Of a stretch of 64,000 bases of DNA, positions 1 to 8,405 are shown piece after piece; position 1 is the stretch's first letter; every line of letters starts with the position of its first letter. The notes under the pieces were generated by a model that did no database searches, was not told where the DNA came from, and worked only from the letters and a program-made list of their open reading frames with translations. The DNA lies in NCBI GenBank assembly GCA_051878835.1, contig JBJEKW010000015.1, positions 1 to 64,000 of the forward strand, read 5' to 3'. The DNA comes from Olsenella_K sp051878835 (GTDB lineage: Bacteria > Actinomycetota > Coriobacteriia > Coriobacteriales > Atopobiaceae). The position numbers and the translations under genes are program-made.

Positions 1-22
1 CACAATCGGCGGGGCATAGGGG

Positions 23-55
23 AGGGGGCCCTCCCGCGACGCGGGAGGGCCCCCT
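23..55. terminator. long perfect inverted repeat, terminator-like
   Basis: Two 15-base arms (AGGGGGCCCTCCCGC and its complement) are separated by GAC. The hairpin lies downstream of the minus-strand ispE gene and could end its transcript. There is no clear T-run on either side, so it may instead be a REP-like palindrome. Confidence 0.45.
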
Positions 56-131
56 ATGTGAAATGCCAGCGAGGAGAGTTGGCAGTTGCGACTCGCCCCA
101 CACTCTTAGACTTCCTTGCCTACCTACGCCT

Positions 132-989
132 CTATATAGTACGGGCCGCAACAGACCAGCATCCCAGCTGCGCTTTGGCGGCCTCGGCGATACCTCTCGC
201 GCCCTCGTCATCGCGGCAGATACCAAATACGCAGCTTCCCGAGCCCGTCACCTGGCACGCACGCACTTCTTGCCTGGATTGAAGCCATGACTTCACGTGG
301 GCGCAGCCTTGGTTTAGTCGACAGGCCACCGGGTCCAGGTTGTTCCCCAGCGCAGAGCAAACGGCATCCAGGTCGCGTGCCCTCAGGGCTTGAACCATAG
401 GTTCCACGTCGGGGACCTGCGGATGCATCTGGTCGAAGGCCTCGTATGCCTGCTTTGTGCCAACTCCGGACCCGTTTGGGCGCACGACGACTACGGGAAC
501 GCCCGCCATCGGAGCGAACTTCTCGCTCGGTTGATCGCCACCGCCCACCAAAAGGGTTGGCCTCGGGTCAAGGAAGAAGGGCACGTCCGCCCCGACCTGC
601 TTTGCGACCTGCAAAACCGCGGAATCGCCGGGGTCTATGCCCCAGCTTTGGCACAGCGCCAAGATCACGCTGGCGGCATCCGACGACGAGCCGCCCATGC
701 CGCTCTGCTCGGGAATGCGCTTGTACAGCGTGATTCCAGCGGGAACCGGCCGGCCAAAGGCGCGGCCCATCAGCACGGCCGCCTTGTACGCGGTGTTCTT
801 TTGTTGCGGGAAGTCGACCTCGGGCACGCAGCGCACTTCCAGGCGCGCGCCCTCCTGAATCCGCACCGTATCGGCAAGGTCCAGGGCAACCATGATGGAG
901 TCCACGCGGTGGTATCCGCGCTGGTCCAGTTGGGCGTGGACGCCCAAATACAGGTTCACCTTCGCAGGGGCACTCAACGCCAGGCTCAT
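132..989 (-). CDS. ispE: 4-diphosphocytidyl-2-C-methyl-D-erythritol kinase (IspE)
   Basis: IspE phosphorylates CDP-methylerythritol in the MEP (non-mevalonate) isoprenoid pathway in the cytoplasm. The 285-residue protein is a GHMP kinase. It has the N-terminal PAKVNL substrate motif, the ATP-binding glycine loop SGMGGSSSDAA, an Asp in GADVPFF at the usual catalytic position, and a C-terminal TGSGSCVFG motif. Length is normal for the family. Two ATGs lie close together (998 and 989). The GAGGAG ribosome site touches the first and is 9 bases from the second, so 989 is preferred. The gene lies downstream of veg on the same strand, the same neighbourhood as in Bacillus. Confidence 0.95.
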   Translation of the reverse strand: MSLALSAPAKVNLYLGVHAQLDQRGYHRVDSIMVALDLADTVRIQEGARLEVRCVPEVDFPQQKNTAYKAAVLMGRAFGRPVPAGITLYKRIPEQSGMGGSSSDAASVILALCQSWGIDPGDSAVLQVAKQVGADVPFFLDPRPTLLVGGGDQPSEKFAPMAGVPVVVVRPNGSGVGTKQAYEAFDQMHPQVPDVEPMVQALRARDLDAVCSALGNNLDPVACRLNQGCAHVKSWLQSRQEVRACQVTGSGSCVFGICRDDEGARGIAEAAKAQLGCWSVAARTI

Positions 990-1026
990 GGGGCCCATCT
1001 CCTCGCAATTCTAGACATAGAGGCGG

Positions 1027-1080
1027 CTAGCTCAATGATGGCAACTAGCTCGATAGTGGCGGCTAGCTCGATAGTGGCAG
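1027..1080. repeat. minisatellite, three 18-bp units
   Basis: Three tandem 18-base units of the form CTAGCTCGATAGTGGCGG fill the gap between veg and ispE. The first unit is the most diverged, and a fourth partial unit follows. It is one of several small arrays near gene ends in this window. Confidence 0.8.
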
Positions 1081-1109
1081 CCAGCTTGCCGACGAGGTCC
1101 GGCAGATAC

Positions 1110-1142
1110 GCGAGTGGCCGCCCATCGCAGGCGGCCACTCGC
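1110..1142. terminator. hairpin after veg
   Basis: Perfect 13-base arms GCGAGTGGCCGCC and complement enclose a 7-base loop, 14 bases beyond the veg stop codon. A/T-rich sequence lies on the veg side, but there is no long T-run on the far side. Probable terminator or attenuator between veg and ispE. Confidence 0.6.
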
Positions 1143-1156
1143 ATAAAAGATAAAAG

Positions 1157-1447
1157 CTATTCCTCGGTCGTGAAGTCCAGCAGGCGCTCGCCGGTGTCAA
1201 TGTCGTACAGCTCGACGGTGCCCGTGAGCACGTCCACGTACTGGTAGGACTGACGCGCCTTGCGGCCGCGGCGCTCCTCGACCTCGATCACGAACAGCGA
1301 GGGGTGCGCCTGCACCAGCGTGCCCGTGCGTTCGACGATGCGCGAGCGGCCCATGTTTGCACGCACTCTGATGCGCTGGCCCTGCAGCCGACTAAGCTCG
1401 GACCGAATCTCGTCTACCCTGTTGACGGGCGGAATCTCGTTCTCCAT
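1157..1447 (-). CDS. veg: Veg family protein
   Basis: This is a 96-residue small basic protein of the Veg family (DUF1021). In Bacillus subtilis Veg is abundant and linked to biofilm control and spore outgrowth; its molecular role is not settled. The body matches the family pattern: an N-terminal helix followed by RIRVRANMGRSRIVERTG, SLFVIEVEE and YQYVDVLTGTVEL, a small beta-barrel. An upstream in-frame extension to 1510 lacks family similarity, so the ATG at 1447 (MENEIPPV) is chosen. It sits immediately upstream of ispE on the same strand, the same adjacency as in Bacillus, which supports the call. Confidence 0.85.
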   Translation of the reverse strand: MENEIPPVNRVDEIRSELSRLQGQRIRVRANMGRSRIVERTGTLVQAHPSLFVIEVEERRGRKARQSYQYVDVLTGTVELYDIDTGERLLDFTTEE

Positions 1448-1823
1448 CACGCACCACTGCCTTCTGCTAGCAACGCCACACGCATGCGAGCCCAACTGGC
1501 TCAATGGCACAAGAAGTGCACCTCGCCCTCGTAGCTAGACCAGGCGTTGGCCCTGCCACGATAGCGACAGCATGCACGAGCATATAAATTGACGTACTCT
1601 CTAAGTTTACCCAGCTGAACGCGGAAATGCTACCGCTTGCTGGCACATCTTCATTTTTACATCGCCGCACCTCCGCGGCATCGCGCCGCGGCACTGTCGC
1701 GGGTTCGTGCCACCGCCTCGCGCAGCGCCAACACACGGCTCCCAAACCGTCGGCTCGCACGCCCACCGCTCCGCAAGGCGCTACACTCGCAGAGTCACAC
1801 ACCTTCGTTCGAGAGGAGCCCCC
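1448..1823. other. divergent promoter region, veg / M24 peptidase
   Basis: There is no gene in this stretch. It separates the minus-strand veg gene from the plus-strand peptidase. An A/T-rich patch around 1580-1610, unusual for this GC-rich sequence, is the likely divergent promoter. No operator or riboswitch was recognised. Confidence 0.4.
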
Positions 1824-2912
1824 GTGAACGTCAAACGCGTCAGCAAAGTGCTGAATAACCTGCAGAAGCGCGACCTTTCCCAGGCGCTGATTACCGATCC
1901 CATGTCCATCTGGTACCTGACTGGCTACTACACCCAGCCCTACGAGCGCTTCTTTGCCCTGTATCTGACCCAGGAGGATGGCGGGATCGCCTCCACGCTG
2001 TTCTGCAACCGCCTGTTCCCCGATGCCACGGGCGCCGCGGACGCCGTCGTGACCTTCGACGACACGGATGACCCCATTCCCCTGGTGGCGCAGGCGACCA
2101 ACCACGCCGCCGCCCTGGGCGTCGACAAGAACCTGGCCGCTCGCTGGCTGGTGCCCCTGATGCGCTCGGGCGCCTGCACGGGCGTCGAGCTGTGCTCGTT
2201 CGCCGTGGACGAGGCCCGCTCGGTCAAGGACGCCCGCGAGCAGGAGCTCATGCGCCAGGCGTCCCTGACGAACGACCAGGCCATGGCGTGGCTGGCCAGC
2301 CAGGTGCACGTCGGCGCAAGCGAGCGCAGCATCGCCGAGGGTCTCCTGGGCGAGTATCGCTCCCTGGGCGCCCAGGACCACAGCTTTACCCCCATCGTCA
2401 GCTTTGGCGACCACGCCGCCGACCCGCACCACGAGCCCGACGACACCGTCCTGGCAAAGGGCGACATGGTGCTGTTCGACGTGGGCTGCCGTCGCGACTG
2501 GTACTGCTCGGACATGACGCGCACGTTCTTCACCGCACGGCCGACCGCGCACCAGCTGGAGGTCTACGACACGGTGCGCCGCGCAAACGAGGCCGCCGAG
2601 AAGCTGGTCCGCCCCGGCGTCGAGTTTGCGCAGCTAGACCTGACCGCGCGAAAGATCATCGAGGACGCCGGCTATGGCCAGTACTTCACGCATCGCCTGG
2701 GTCACCAGATTGGCCTGGAGGACCACGAGCCCGGCGACGTCAGCTCGACGCACCACGAGCCCGTGCAGCCCGGCCAGTGCTTCTCGATCGAGCCTGGCAT
2801 CTATATCCCCGGCGACATCGGCGTGCGCATCGAGGACCTGGTCATCGTGACCGACGACGGCTGCGAGGTCCTGAACCACTACTCCAAGGAGCCGCAGGTC
2901 CTGGACGCGTAG
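1824..2912 (+). CDS. M24 family Xaa-Pro peptidase
   Basis: A metal-dependent aminopeptidase of the creatinase/prolidase fold that removes or splits residues before proline in peptides; cytoplasmic. The 362-residue protein has an N-terminal creatinase-like domain (about 1-130) and a C-terminal pita-bread domain. All five dinuclear-metal ligands are visible: two Asp in LFDVGCRRDWYCSDMTRT, His in THRLGHQIG, Glu in FSIEPGIYIP and Glu in GVRIEDLVIV. The GTG at 1824 is chosen because GAGAGGAG lies just before it; an ATG at 1707 has no such site and adds low-complexity sequence. It stands alone between a divergent veg gene and a bidirectional terminator. Exact substrate class (dipeptidase or aminopeptidase P) cannot be fixed from sequence. 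Confidence 0.9.
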   Translation: MNVKRVSKVLNNLQKRDLSQALITDPMSIWYLTGYYTQPYERFFALYLTQEDGGIASTLFCNRLFPDATGAADAVVTFDDTDDPIPLVAQATNHAAALGVDKNLAARWLVPLMRSGACTGVELCSFAVDEARSVKDAREQELMRQASLTNDQAMAWLASQVHVGASERSIAEGLLGEYRSLGAQDHSFTPIVSFGDHAADPHHEPDDTVLAKGDMVLFDVGCRRDWYCSDMTRTFFTARPTAHQLEVYDTVRRANEAAEKLVRPGVEFAQLDLTARKIIEDAGYGQYFTHRLGHQIGLEDHEPGDVSSTHHEPVQPGQCFSIEPGIYIPGDIGVRIEDLVIVTDDGCEVLNHYSKEPQVLDA

Positions 2913-3009
2913 GCCAGGCCACACCCGCGGATGGCCTAGCTCGCACCTAGGTTGCACGCGGCCGTTCGTACCCGGGGCAAGAAGAACAGCCAGCTCGAAG
3001 CCCAAACGA

Positions 3010-3044
3010 AAGGCGCCGCCGGACACGAAGTCCGACGGCGCCTT
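3010..3044. terminator. bidirectional terminator between convergent genes
   Basis: Arms AAGGCGCCGCCGGAC and a complement with one mismatch surround a 5-base loop. The hairpin lies between the plus-strand peptidase (ends 2912) and the minus-strand nagB (ends 3165), as expected for a shared terminator. Confidence 0.7.
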
Positions 3045-3164
3045 CTGTTGCAGCAAGTTAGCCCCATAGAGCGCCAATGGAGACTGAGCGGACGGCACCA
3101 GGCTGTGCGATCTTCCGCACATGCCTTCGCCCCACGCCTCCAGCACCTCCGGCTAGCTGCGCCC

Positions 3165-3899
3165 CTACTCCTTCGGGCACAGGGAGAGGGCGTCCTCGTC
3201 GGCGATGACGATGCAGTGGTGGTGCAGCTGCAGGATGGACGCGGGGCAACGCGGCGTCACGGGGCCGTAGATCAGGTCGCGGACGGCCTCGGCCTTGTCC
3301 TTGCCGCTGGCAATCAGCAGAATCATGCGAGCGTACATGATGGTCTGGACGCCCATGGTGTATGCCTGGCGCGGGACGTCCTCCTCGCGCTCGAACAAGC
3401 GGCTGTTCGCCTGGATGGTGCTCTGCGTCAGGTTCACGCAGTGCGTCCCCTTGCTAAAGACGTCGTCAGGCTCGTTGAAGCCGATGTGGCCGTTGCGCCC
3501 GACGCCCAGAAGCTGCAGGTCGGGGTAGCCGGCCGCCGCCACCTCGCGGTCGTACTGCGCGCACGCCGCAGCCGCGTCAGGGTTCGACCCGTCCGGCACG
3601 TGGGTGTTTGCCAGGTCGATGTTGATGTGGTCAAAGAAGTTCTTGCGCATGAAGTAGTGGTAGCTCTGCGGGTCGTCGTGCGTCAGGCCGCGGTACTCGT
3701 CCAGGTTGTACGTGGTGACGGCGCTGAAGTCGCAGTCGCCCTTCTGGTTCCACTTTGCCAGCTGCTCGTAGGTGCCAATGGGCGAGCTGCCGGTGGCCAG
3801 GCCCAGCACGCTGTCGGGCTTCAGGATGACCTGCGCGGAAATGACGTTGGCTGCCTTGCGACTCATGTCGTGGTAGTCGGTGGTACGAACGACCCTCAT
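3165..3899 (-). CDS. nagB: glucosamine-6-phosphate deaminase
   Basis: NagB converts glucosamine 6-phosphate to fructose 6-phosphate and ammonia, feeding amino sugars into glycolysis. The 244-residue protein has the phosphate loop LATGSSPIGTY, the LDEY motif with the catalytic Asp, and the active-site block GVGRNGHIGFNEP. Length is normal for the family. GGGGAA precedes the ATG by about 5 bases. It is a single gene with its own leader; no neighbouring PTS or nagA gene is visible in the window. Confidence 0.96.
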   Translation of the reverse strand: MRVVRTTDYHDMSRKAANVISAQVILKPDSVLGLATGSSPIGTYEQLAKWNQKGDCDFSAVTTYNLDEYRGLTHDDPQSYHYFMRKNFFDHINIDLANTHVPDGSNPDAAAACAQYDREVAAAGYPDLQLLGVGRNGHIGFNEPDDVFSKGTHCVNLTQSTIQANSRLFEREEDVPRQAYTMGVQTIMYARMILLIASGKDKAEAVRDLIYGPVTPRCPASILQLHHHCIVIADEDALSLCPKE

Positions 3900-4028
3900 G
3901 GCTTCCCCTTTCGTTCGGACGGCCTTGCTTATGGCGCTGGCACAAAGTATAAGGCAGGCCGTCTACCTGTGTTTCTGATATCAAGCTATATGCTAGCACG
4001 ATTTGTTATAACAATACGCCACACAAAA

Positions 4029-4056
4029 GAAGAACCTTCGTGATCGAAGGTTCTTC
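4029..4056. terminator. terminator after rdgB
   Basis: A perfect 12-base stem GAAGAACCTTCG with a TGAT loop lies about 85 bases past the rdgB stop. On the minus strand the stem is followed by a T-rich run, so it ends the rph-rdgB transcript. Confidence 0.8.
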
Positions 4057-4139
4057 TTCGGCAGACGCGCAAAGCGGCGACGTTCGGTGAACCGGCGCAG
4101 CGGCACCACGAGCCGCAGCCCGTTAGTCCGTCCGCCGGC

Positions 4140-4781
4140 CTACTCGCCCAGCTTTGCGGCCAGGTCCATCAGGGCGCGATAGCGGTGCGAGATCTCGTTT
4201 TTCTGCTGCGGCTCCAGCTGGGCCATGGTCTTTCCGGGCACGTCGTCCAGCAAGAACAGCGGGTCGTAGCCAAAGCCGTTGTTGCCGCACGGTTGGAACC
4301 CAATGCGGCCGGGGCAGTCCCCGTTGCCCACCAGGACCTCCTCACCGTCCTCGTCGCGCACCACCAGCACGACCGACGAGTGGAAGTGCGCGCCGCGCTG
4401 GCCCTCGGGCACGTCGGCCATCTGCTGCATCAGCTTCTGGTTGTTCGCGTCGTCGTTGCCATGCTGGCCGGCCCAGCGCGCCGAATAGATGCCCGGCGCG
4501 CCGTCCAGGGCATCCACGCACAGGCCCGAGTCGTCCGCCACCGCCACGGAAAGCCCCGTCTGGTCCAAGGCGGAACGCGCCTTTATCAGGGCGTTTGCCG
4601 TAAAGGTGTCACCGTCCTCCACGGGGTCGGGATAGTCGCCCAGCTGGCCCAGCGCCACAAAGCGGCAGTCGGACATGATGGGGCCCAGGATGGCCTCGAT
4701 CTCGGTGACCTTGTGTGGGTTCCCGGTGGCCACCACCACGGTGTGGGCGGGGTCCAGGGATTTGAGGTCCAGTTCGCTCAT
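4140..4781 (-). CDS. rdgB: XTP/dITP diphosphatase (RdgB/HAM1 family)
   Basis: A housecleaning enzyme that hydrolyses non-canonical purine nucleoside triphosphates (XTP, dITP) to monophosphates, keeping them out of DNA and RNA. The 213-residue protein has the HAM1 signature: VVATGNPHKVTEI at the N-terminus, VAVADDSGLCVDAL with the catalytic Asp, the Ser-Ala-Arg-Trp-Ala patch, and GFGYDPLF near the C-terminus. AAGGAG precedes the ATG. It lies 99 bases downstream of rph on the same strand, a common bacterial pairing, and both end at the strong hairpin near 4040. Confidence 0.95.
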   Translation of the reverse strand: MSELDLKSLDPAHTVVVATGNPHKVTEIEAILGPIMSDCRFVALGQLGDYPDPVEDGDTFTANALIKARSALDQTGLSVAVADDSGLCVDALDGAPGIYSARWAGQHGNDDANNQKLMQQMADVPEGQRGAHFHSSVVLVVRDEDGEEVLVGNGDCPGRIGFQPCGNNGFGYDPLFLLDDVPGKTMAQLEPQQKNEISHRYRALMDLAAKLGE

Positions 4782-4880
4782 GTGCTTCTCCTTATATGTG
4801 CCAAAAGGGCTAGGTGTGCAAGAAGGGCTGGTTCTGTCGAGAATGTCCGCCCTGTCGGAGGGGTCGCAGCCCGCCTGAGG

Positions 4881-5618
4881 CTACGACCGGAAGTTCGTGA
4901 CCTTCTGCTGCAGGGCCACCAGCTTCTGGATGCCCGTCTGGCCCATGTCCAGCAACTGGTCCAGCTGCTGGCGGGTGAACGGAGCCTGCTCGCCGGTGCC
5001 CTGCACCTCGACGATGCCGCCGTCGGCCGTGCCCACCAGGTTCAGATCCACCTGGGCATGCGAGTCCTCCTGGTAGTCCAGGTCCAGAAGCGCCTGGCCG
5101 CGCACGATGCCCATGGACACCGCAGCCACCTGGCCGCGCAGGGGCAGGCGTGGCAGCTGGTCCTTCTGGACCAGCGCCATCAGCGCATCGTGCAGCGCCA
5201 CCCATGCGCCTGTGATGGACGCCGTCCTGGTGCCGCCGTCGGCCTGGATGACGTCGCAGTCCACGGTCACGGTGAGCTCGCCCAGCGCTCCGAGGTCGCA
5301 CACCGAGCGCAGCGAACGGCCTACCAGGCGCTCGATCTCCATGGAGCGGCCCTTGCGACCCTTGTACTCGCGCGGGGTGCGCCGGTTCGTGCTGGCCGGC
5401 AGCATGGCGTACTCGGCCGTGACCCAGCCGGCACCGCAGCCCTTTCGCCAGCGGGGGACGCCCTCCTCCACCGTGGCCGCGCACAGCACGCGCGTGTCGC
5501 CAAACTCGGCCAGGCACGACCCGTCTGCGTTCTTCATGACCTGGCGCGTCAGCTTGACGTGCCTCATCTGGTCCGCCGCCCGCCCCTCCGAGCGACGCGG
5601 CTCTGCGTCACCTGCCAT
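4881..5618 (-). CDS. rph: ribonuclease PH
   Basis: A phosphorolytic 3'-to-5' exoribonuclease that trims tRNA 3' ends; it forms a hexameric ring. The 245-residue protein has the RNase PH core with RRTPREYKGRKGRSMEIERL and the Asp-rich active site VTVDCDVIQADGGTRTASI, ending VTNFRS. The reading frame stays open upstream through the tRNA-Val gene, but GGAGG seven bases before the ATG at 5618 fixes the start. It is transcribed in the same direction as tRNA-Val and followed by rdgB. Placing a tRNA-processing enzyme just after a tRNA gene may be chance. Confidence 0.95.
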   Translation of the reverse strand: MAGDAEPRRSEGRAADQMRHVKLTRQVMKNADGSCLAEFGDTRVLCAATVEEGVPRWRKGCGAGWVTAEYAMLPASTNRRTPREYKGRKGRSMEIERLVGRSLRSVCDLGALGELTVTVDCDVIQADGGTRTASITGAWVALHDALMALVQKDQLPRLPLRGQVAAVSMGIVRGQALLDLDYQEDSHAQVDLNLVGTADGGIVEVQGTGEQAPFTRQQLDQLLDMGQTGIQKLVALQQKVTNFRS

Positions 5619-5688
5619 TCGGCACCTCCAAACGTGCCTCACCATCAAAGCGGGCACATCGCCATGGAAACTCATCCGTACAAATGCG

Positions 5689-5715
5689 GGCCCCATTCCG
5701 ATGGAACGGGGCCCG
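5689..5715. terminator. hairpin after tRNA-Val
   Basis: The stem GGGCCCC-ATTCC with GAT loop and near-perfect complement begins about 14 bases past the tRNA 3' end on the minus strand. It likely terminates or processes the tRNA transcript before rph. Confidence 0.6.
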
Positions 5716-5728
5716 CGCGCTGTCATGG

Positions 5729-5801
5729 TGGGCGATAACAGATTCGAACTGCTGACCTTGTGCTTGTAAGGCACCTGCGCTAGCCACTGCGCCAATCGCC
5801 C
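5729..5801 (-). tRNA. tRNA-Val (anticodon TAC)
   Basis: A full cloverleaf can be drawn: acceptor GGGCGAT/ATCGCCC, D-stem GCGC/GCGC, anticodon loop CTTACAA with TAC, and T-loop TTCGAAT. One mismatch closes the anticodon stem. The CCA end is not clearly encoded. A TATAAT -10 box lies about 40 bases upstream on the minus strand. Confidence 0.95.
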
Positions 5802-5841
5802 GGTTGGTAGTTGTCACACGGCGTGTGCCAACGGAGTAGTA

Positions 5842-5847
5842 ATTATA
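5842..5847 (-). promoter_or_regulatory. -10 box for tRNA-Val
   Basis: A perfect TATAAT on the minus strand, about 40 bases before the tRNA 5' end. No good -35 hexamer is seen at the usual spacing. Confidence 0.6.
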
Positions 5848-5950
5848 CGCCATCGTCGTCGACGGGCGCTCGCAAAGCCCTCGGCAAGCGCATTTTGTGT
5901 ACGACACTTCATGAAAACGTAAGCGTCACCTGGAGTTTGCACAGACGGGA

Positions 5951-5963
5951 TATACTGTGCCGC
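5951..5963 (+). promoter_or_regulatory. -10 box placed for a leaderless murE transcript
   Basis: TATACT at 5951-5956 lies only 7 bases before the murE ATG, so transcription should start at or next to the start codon. No Shine-Dalgarno sequence is present, as expected for a leaderless mRNA. The -35 region is weak. Confidence 0.55.
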
Positions 5964-7514
5964 ATGAATACTACAAGGGTTTCCTCACTGGCCGATCTTT
6001 TGGCCGCACATGATCTACTGGATCACACCGTGGACCTGGTGCCGGACTCCCCGGCTCACGACCCCCAGGTCACAGGCGCCGACTCCGACTCCCGCTTCGT
6101 GCGGGCAGGGCACATCTTTGTGTGCAAGGGCGCGGCGTTCAAGCCCGCCTACCTGGAGTCCGCGCTGCAGAAGGGCGCCGTCGCCTACCTGTGCGACGCC
6201 CAGCACGCCCAGCAGCTGTCCCAGGTGGCGCACGGTGTGCCTGCCCTGGTGGCCTCTGACCTCAGGCCCGCCATGGCCCTGGTGGCGCTGGAGTCCTGGG
6301 GCCATCCGGACCGCCAGCTGCAGGTGGTGGGCATCACCGGCACCAAGGGCAAGTCCACTACCAGCTACATCCTGCGCTCCGTCCTGGACGCGGGCCAGCC
6401 GGGCCATCCGCGCACAGGCATCATCGGCTCCATCCAGACCTTCGATGGCGTCGAGAGCGCCGAGTCCATCAACACCACCCCCGAGCCGTGCGACCTGTGG
6501 CGCCACGTGTCCAACACCGCCGCGTCAGGTCTGCCCTACCTCGTGATGGAGGTGTCCAGCCAGGCGCTGAAGTACAACCGCGTCGACGGGCTGGGCCTGG
6601 ACGTTGCGGTGTTCCTGAACATCGGCCGCGACCACATCTCGCCCCTGGAGCACCCCACCTGGGAGGACTACTTTGCCTCCAAGCTGCGGATCTTCCGGCA
6701 GGCCAAGGTGGCCGTCGTAAACCTGGGGACCGACCACCTGGACGAGGTTCTGGAAGCCGCAAAGGCCTGCCAGCACACGCTGACGTTCTCCAGCCAGGGC
6801 CACAGGCGCCACGGTCACGACGCCGACGTGTGGTGCGACCACGTGGACTCGGGCTTCGGCCAGAACCAGTTCCTGGTGCACACCCCCTCCTGGGAGGCCA
6901 ACGTCACCCTGAGCATGCCCGGCCTATTCAACGTGGACAACGCCCTGGCGGCCATCGCCGTGTGCGAGGTCCTGGGCATCGGCGCCGACCAGGTGGTGCG
7001 CGGCCTCTCGCAGGTCAGCGTGCCCGGCCGCATGGAGCTGGTCCCCTCCTCCGACGGCCACGTCGTGGGCATCGTGGACTTCGCGCACAACGCCATGTCC
7101 TTCTCGAAGTTCGGGCCCAGCGTGCGCAAGGAGTTCCCCGGTTGGCGCATCATCTCGGTCTTTGGCGCCACGGGCGACAAGGCCGTCGAACGTCGAGAAG
7201 AGCTTCCCGTCGAGGCCGCCAAGTGGTCAGACCACATGGTGTTCACGAAGGACGACCCCGGGCACGAGCGCGTGGAGGACATCTGCGCGGCCATGGCCAA
7301 GGCCGCTCCGCAGGGTGCCAGCTACGAGATAGTTCCCAACCGCGCCCAGGCGGTTCAGCGCGCCGTCGACCTGGCATACCAAAGCCAGCAGAAGACCGTC
7401 GTCTGCGTGCTGGCTCGCGGCACCGAGTCGTTCGAGCACCAGAACGGCCAGCTGGTGCCGGACGCCCTGGACGCCGACATGCTGCGGGCCGCGCTGGCCA
7501 AGCACCAGGGGTAG
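5964..7514 (+). CDS. murE: MurE-type UDP-N-acetylmuramyl-tripeptide synthetase (probably not diaminopimelate-adding)
   Basis: An ATP-dependent Mur ligase that adds the third stem-peptide amino acid to UDP-MurNAc-L-Ala-D-Glu in peptidoglycan synthesis. The 516-residue protein has the N-terminal UDP-binding domain, the P-loop GITGTKGKSTTSYI, INTTPEP, the MEVSSQAL motif and the C-terminal ligase domain with VDFAHN. Where meso-diaminopimelate enzymes carry DNPR, this protein has TKDDPGHE with no Arg, so L-lysine or another diamino acid is the likely substrate (inference). The ATG at 5964 is chosen because upstream codons are not MurE-like; a -10 box abuts it and no ribosome site is present. It stands alone, away from a dcw cluster. 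Confidence 0.85.
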   Translation: MNTTRVSSLADLLAAHDLLDHTVDLVPDSPAHDPQVTGADSDSRFVRAGHIFVCKGAAFKPAYLESALQKGAVAYLCDAQHAQQLSQVAHGVPALVASDLRPAMALVALESWGHPDRQLQVVGITGTKGKSTTSYILRSVLDAGQPGHPRTGIIGSIQTFDGVESAESINTTPEPCDLWRHVSNTAASGLPYLVMEVSSQALKYNRVDGLGLDVAVFLNIGRDHISPLEHPTWEDYFASKLRIFRQAKVAVVNLGTDHLDEVLEAAKACQHTLTFSSQGHRRHGHDADVWCDHVDSGFGQNQFLVHTPSWEANVTLSMPGLFNVDNALAAIAVCEVLGIGADQVVRGLSQVSVPGRMELVPSSDGHVVGIVDFAHNAMSFSKFGPSVRKEFPGWRIISVFGATGDKAVERREELPVEAAKWSDHMVFTKDDPGHERVEDICAAMAKAAPQGASYEIVPNRAQAVQRAVDLAYQSQQKTVVCVLARGTESFEHQNGQLVPDALDADMLRAALAKHQG

Positions 7515-7547
7515 GCGCAGCGCCGCCCGCGTCAGGGCAAAGCATAG

Positions 7548-7569
7548 GCAAGAAGGACGTTCTTCTTGC
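7548..7569. terminator. palindrome between convergent genes
   Basis: An imperfect palindrome built on GCAAGAAGGAC and GTTCTTCTTGC sits between murE and the pentapeptide gene, which converge here. A possible bidirectional terminator; it also contains the recurring CAAGAAG motif seen elsewhere. Confidence 0.5.
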
Positions 7570-7594
7570 GGGGCCAAATGGCCTCGAAAGCCGG

Positions 7595-8227
7595 CTAGTC
7601 CAGGCGGATCTTTACGCCCAACAGCATGGCCACGTCGGGCGCCTGGTCGATGCCGATGACGGCATTGCGGATCTCCGCGCGGTCGGGCCCCAGCGCTATG
7701 CCCGCGATGTCGCAGGTGCTGAGGTCCATCCCGGCCAGCTTCGTGCGAAACAGGTCGGCCTTCTGCAGGTTGCAGTTCTGGAACTTCGTGCGTTGCTGGA
7801 ACTTTGCCCCGTCAAAGAAGGACTCGCGCAAATCGCAGCCATCCAGCACGCAGCCCTCCCACTTGCTCTCGGCGCAGGCGACGTACCTGCAGGCGCAGTC
7901 CTTCAGCCTGGTCTGACGCAGGATGGCCTTGCCCAGGTTCGCGCCCTCCAGCTTGCAGCCTTCCAGCTTGCAGCTCTTGAAGAACGCGCTCGTGAGGTCG
8001 ACGCCCGAAAGGTCGCACGCCGTGAAGGTGCAGCCGTAGAAGCTGGCCTTTGCCAGCTTGGTGCCACACAGGCGGCAGTTGCGAAACTCGCATCCGCGAA
8101 ACTCCCAAAAGCCCAGGTCCAGGCCCTCGAGCGACTCGCCCGTGGCCTGCTCGTCCTCGACGTAGCGCTCCTCGGCCACGGTCTCGCTCTGCAGCACGTC
8201 CAGCAGCACGCAATCTCCCCTCGTCAT
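7595..8227 (-). CDS. pentapeptide-repeat protein
   Basis: A 210-residue protein whose middle (about 30-185) is made of pentapeptide repeats of the A(D/N)LXX type, for example LDLGFWEFRGCEFRNCRL and CKLEGCKLEGANLGKAIL. These should form a right-handed quadrilateral beta-helix. It is Cys-rich at the repeat face. Such proteins can mimic DNA and protect gyrase (Qnr-like) but most have no known role; none is claimed here. The open frame extends to 8365, but repeat homology and composition favour the ATG at 8227. It is convergent with murE and shares the terminator region at 7548. No signal peptide or membrane segment. Confidence 0.8.
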   Translation of the reverse strand: MTRGDCVLLDVLQSETVAEERYVEDEQATGESLEGLDLGFWEFRGCEFRNCRLCGTKLAKASFYGCTFTACDLSGVDLTSAFFKSCKLEGCKLEGANLGKAILRQTRLKDCACRYVACAESKWEGCVLDGCDLRESFFDGAKFQQRTKFQNCNLQKADLFRTKLAGMDLSTCDIAGIALGPDRAEIRNAVIGIDQAPDVAMLLGVKIRLD

Positions 8228-8307
8228 GCCCCACGCTACCTTGGGCGCGCGCCAACTCGAGCGTCCGCGCCGCGCCAATGGAGTCCCATTGTAGCCGGCA
8301 TAAAAAA

Positions 8308-8333
8308 GGAAGGGGGCCAAACGGTCCCCTTCC
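8308..8333. terminator. terminator after alcohol dehydrogenase
   Basis: The stem GGAAGGGGGCC and its near complement are followed on the minus strand by a T-run. It lies about 75 bases beyond the dehydrogenase stop and ends that transcript. Confidence 0.75.
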
Positions 8334-8405
8334 CCATGAAGCAATGTCTGGCAGTAAGCAAGCACGGATGCGCCGCGCCACTTGCGCCCGCGCAGAGCCT
8401 TCGAG

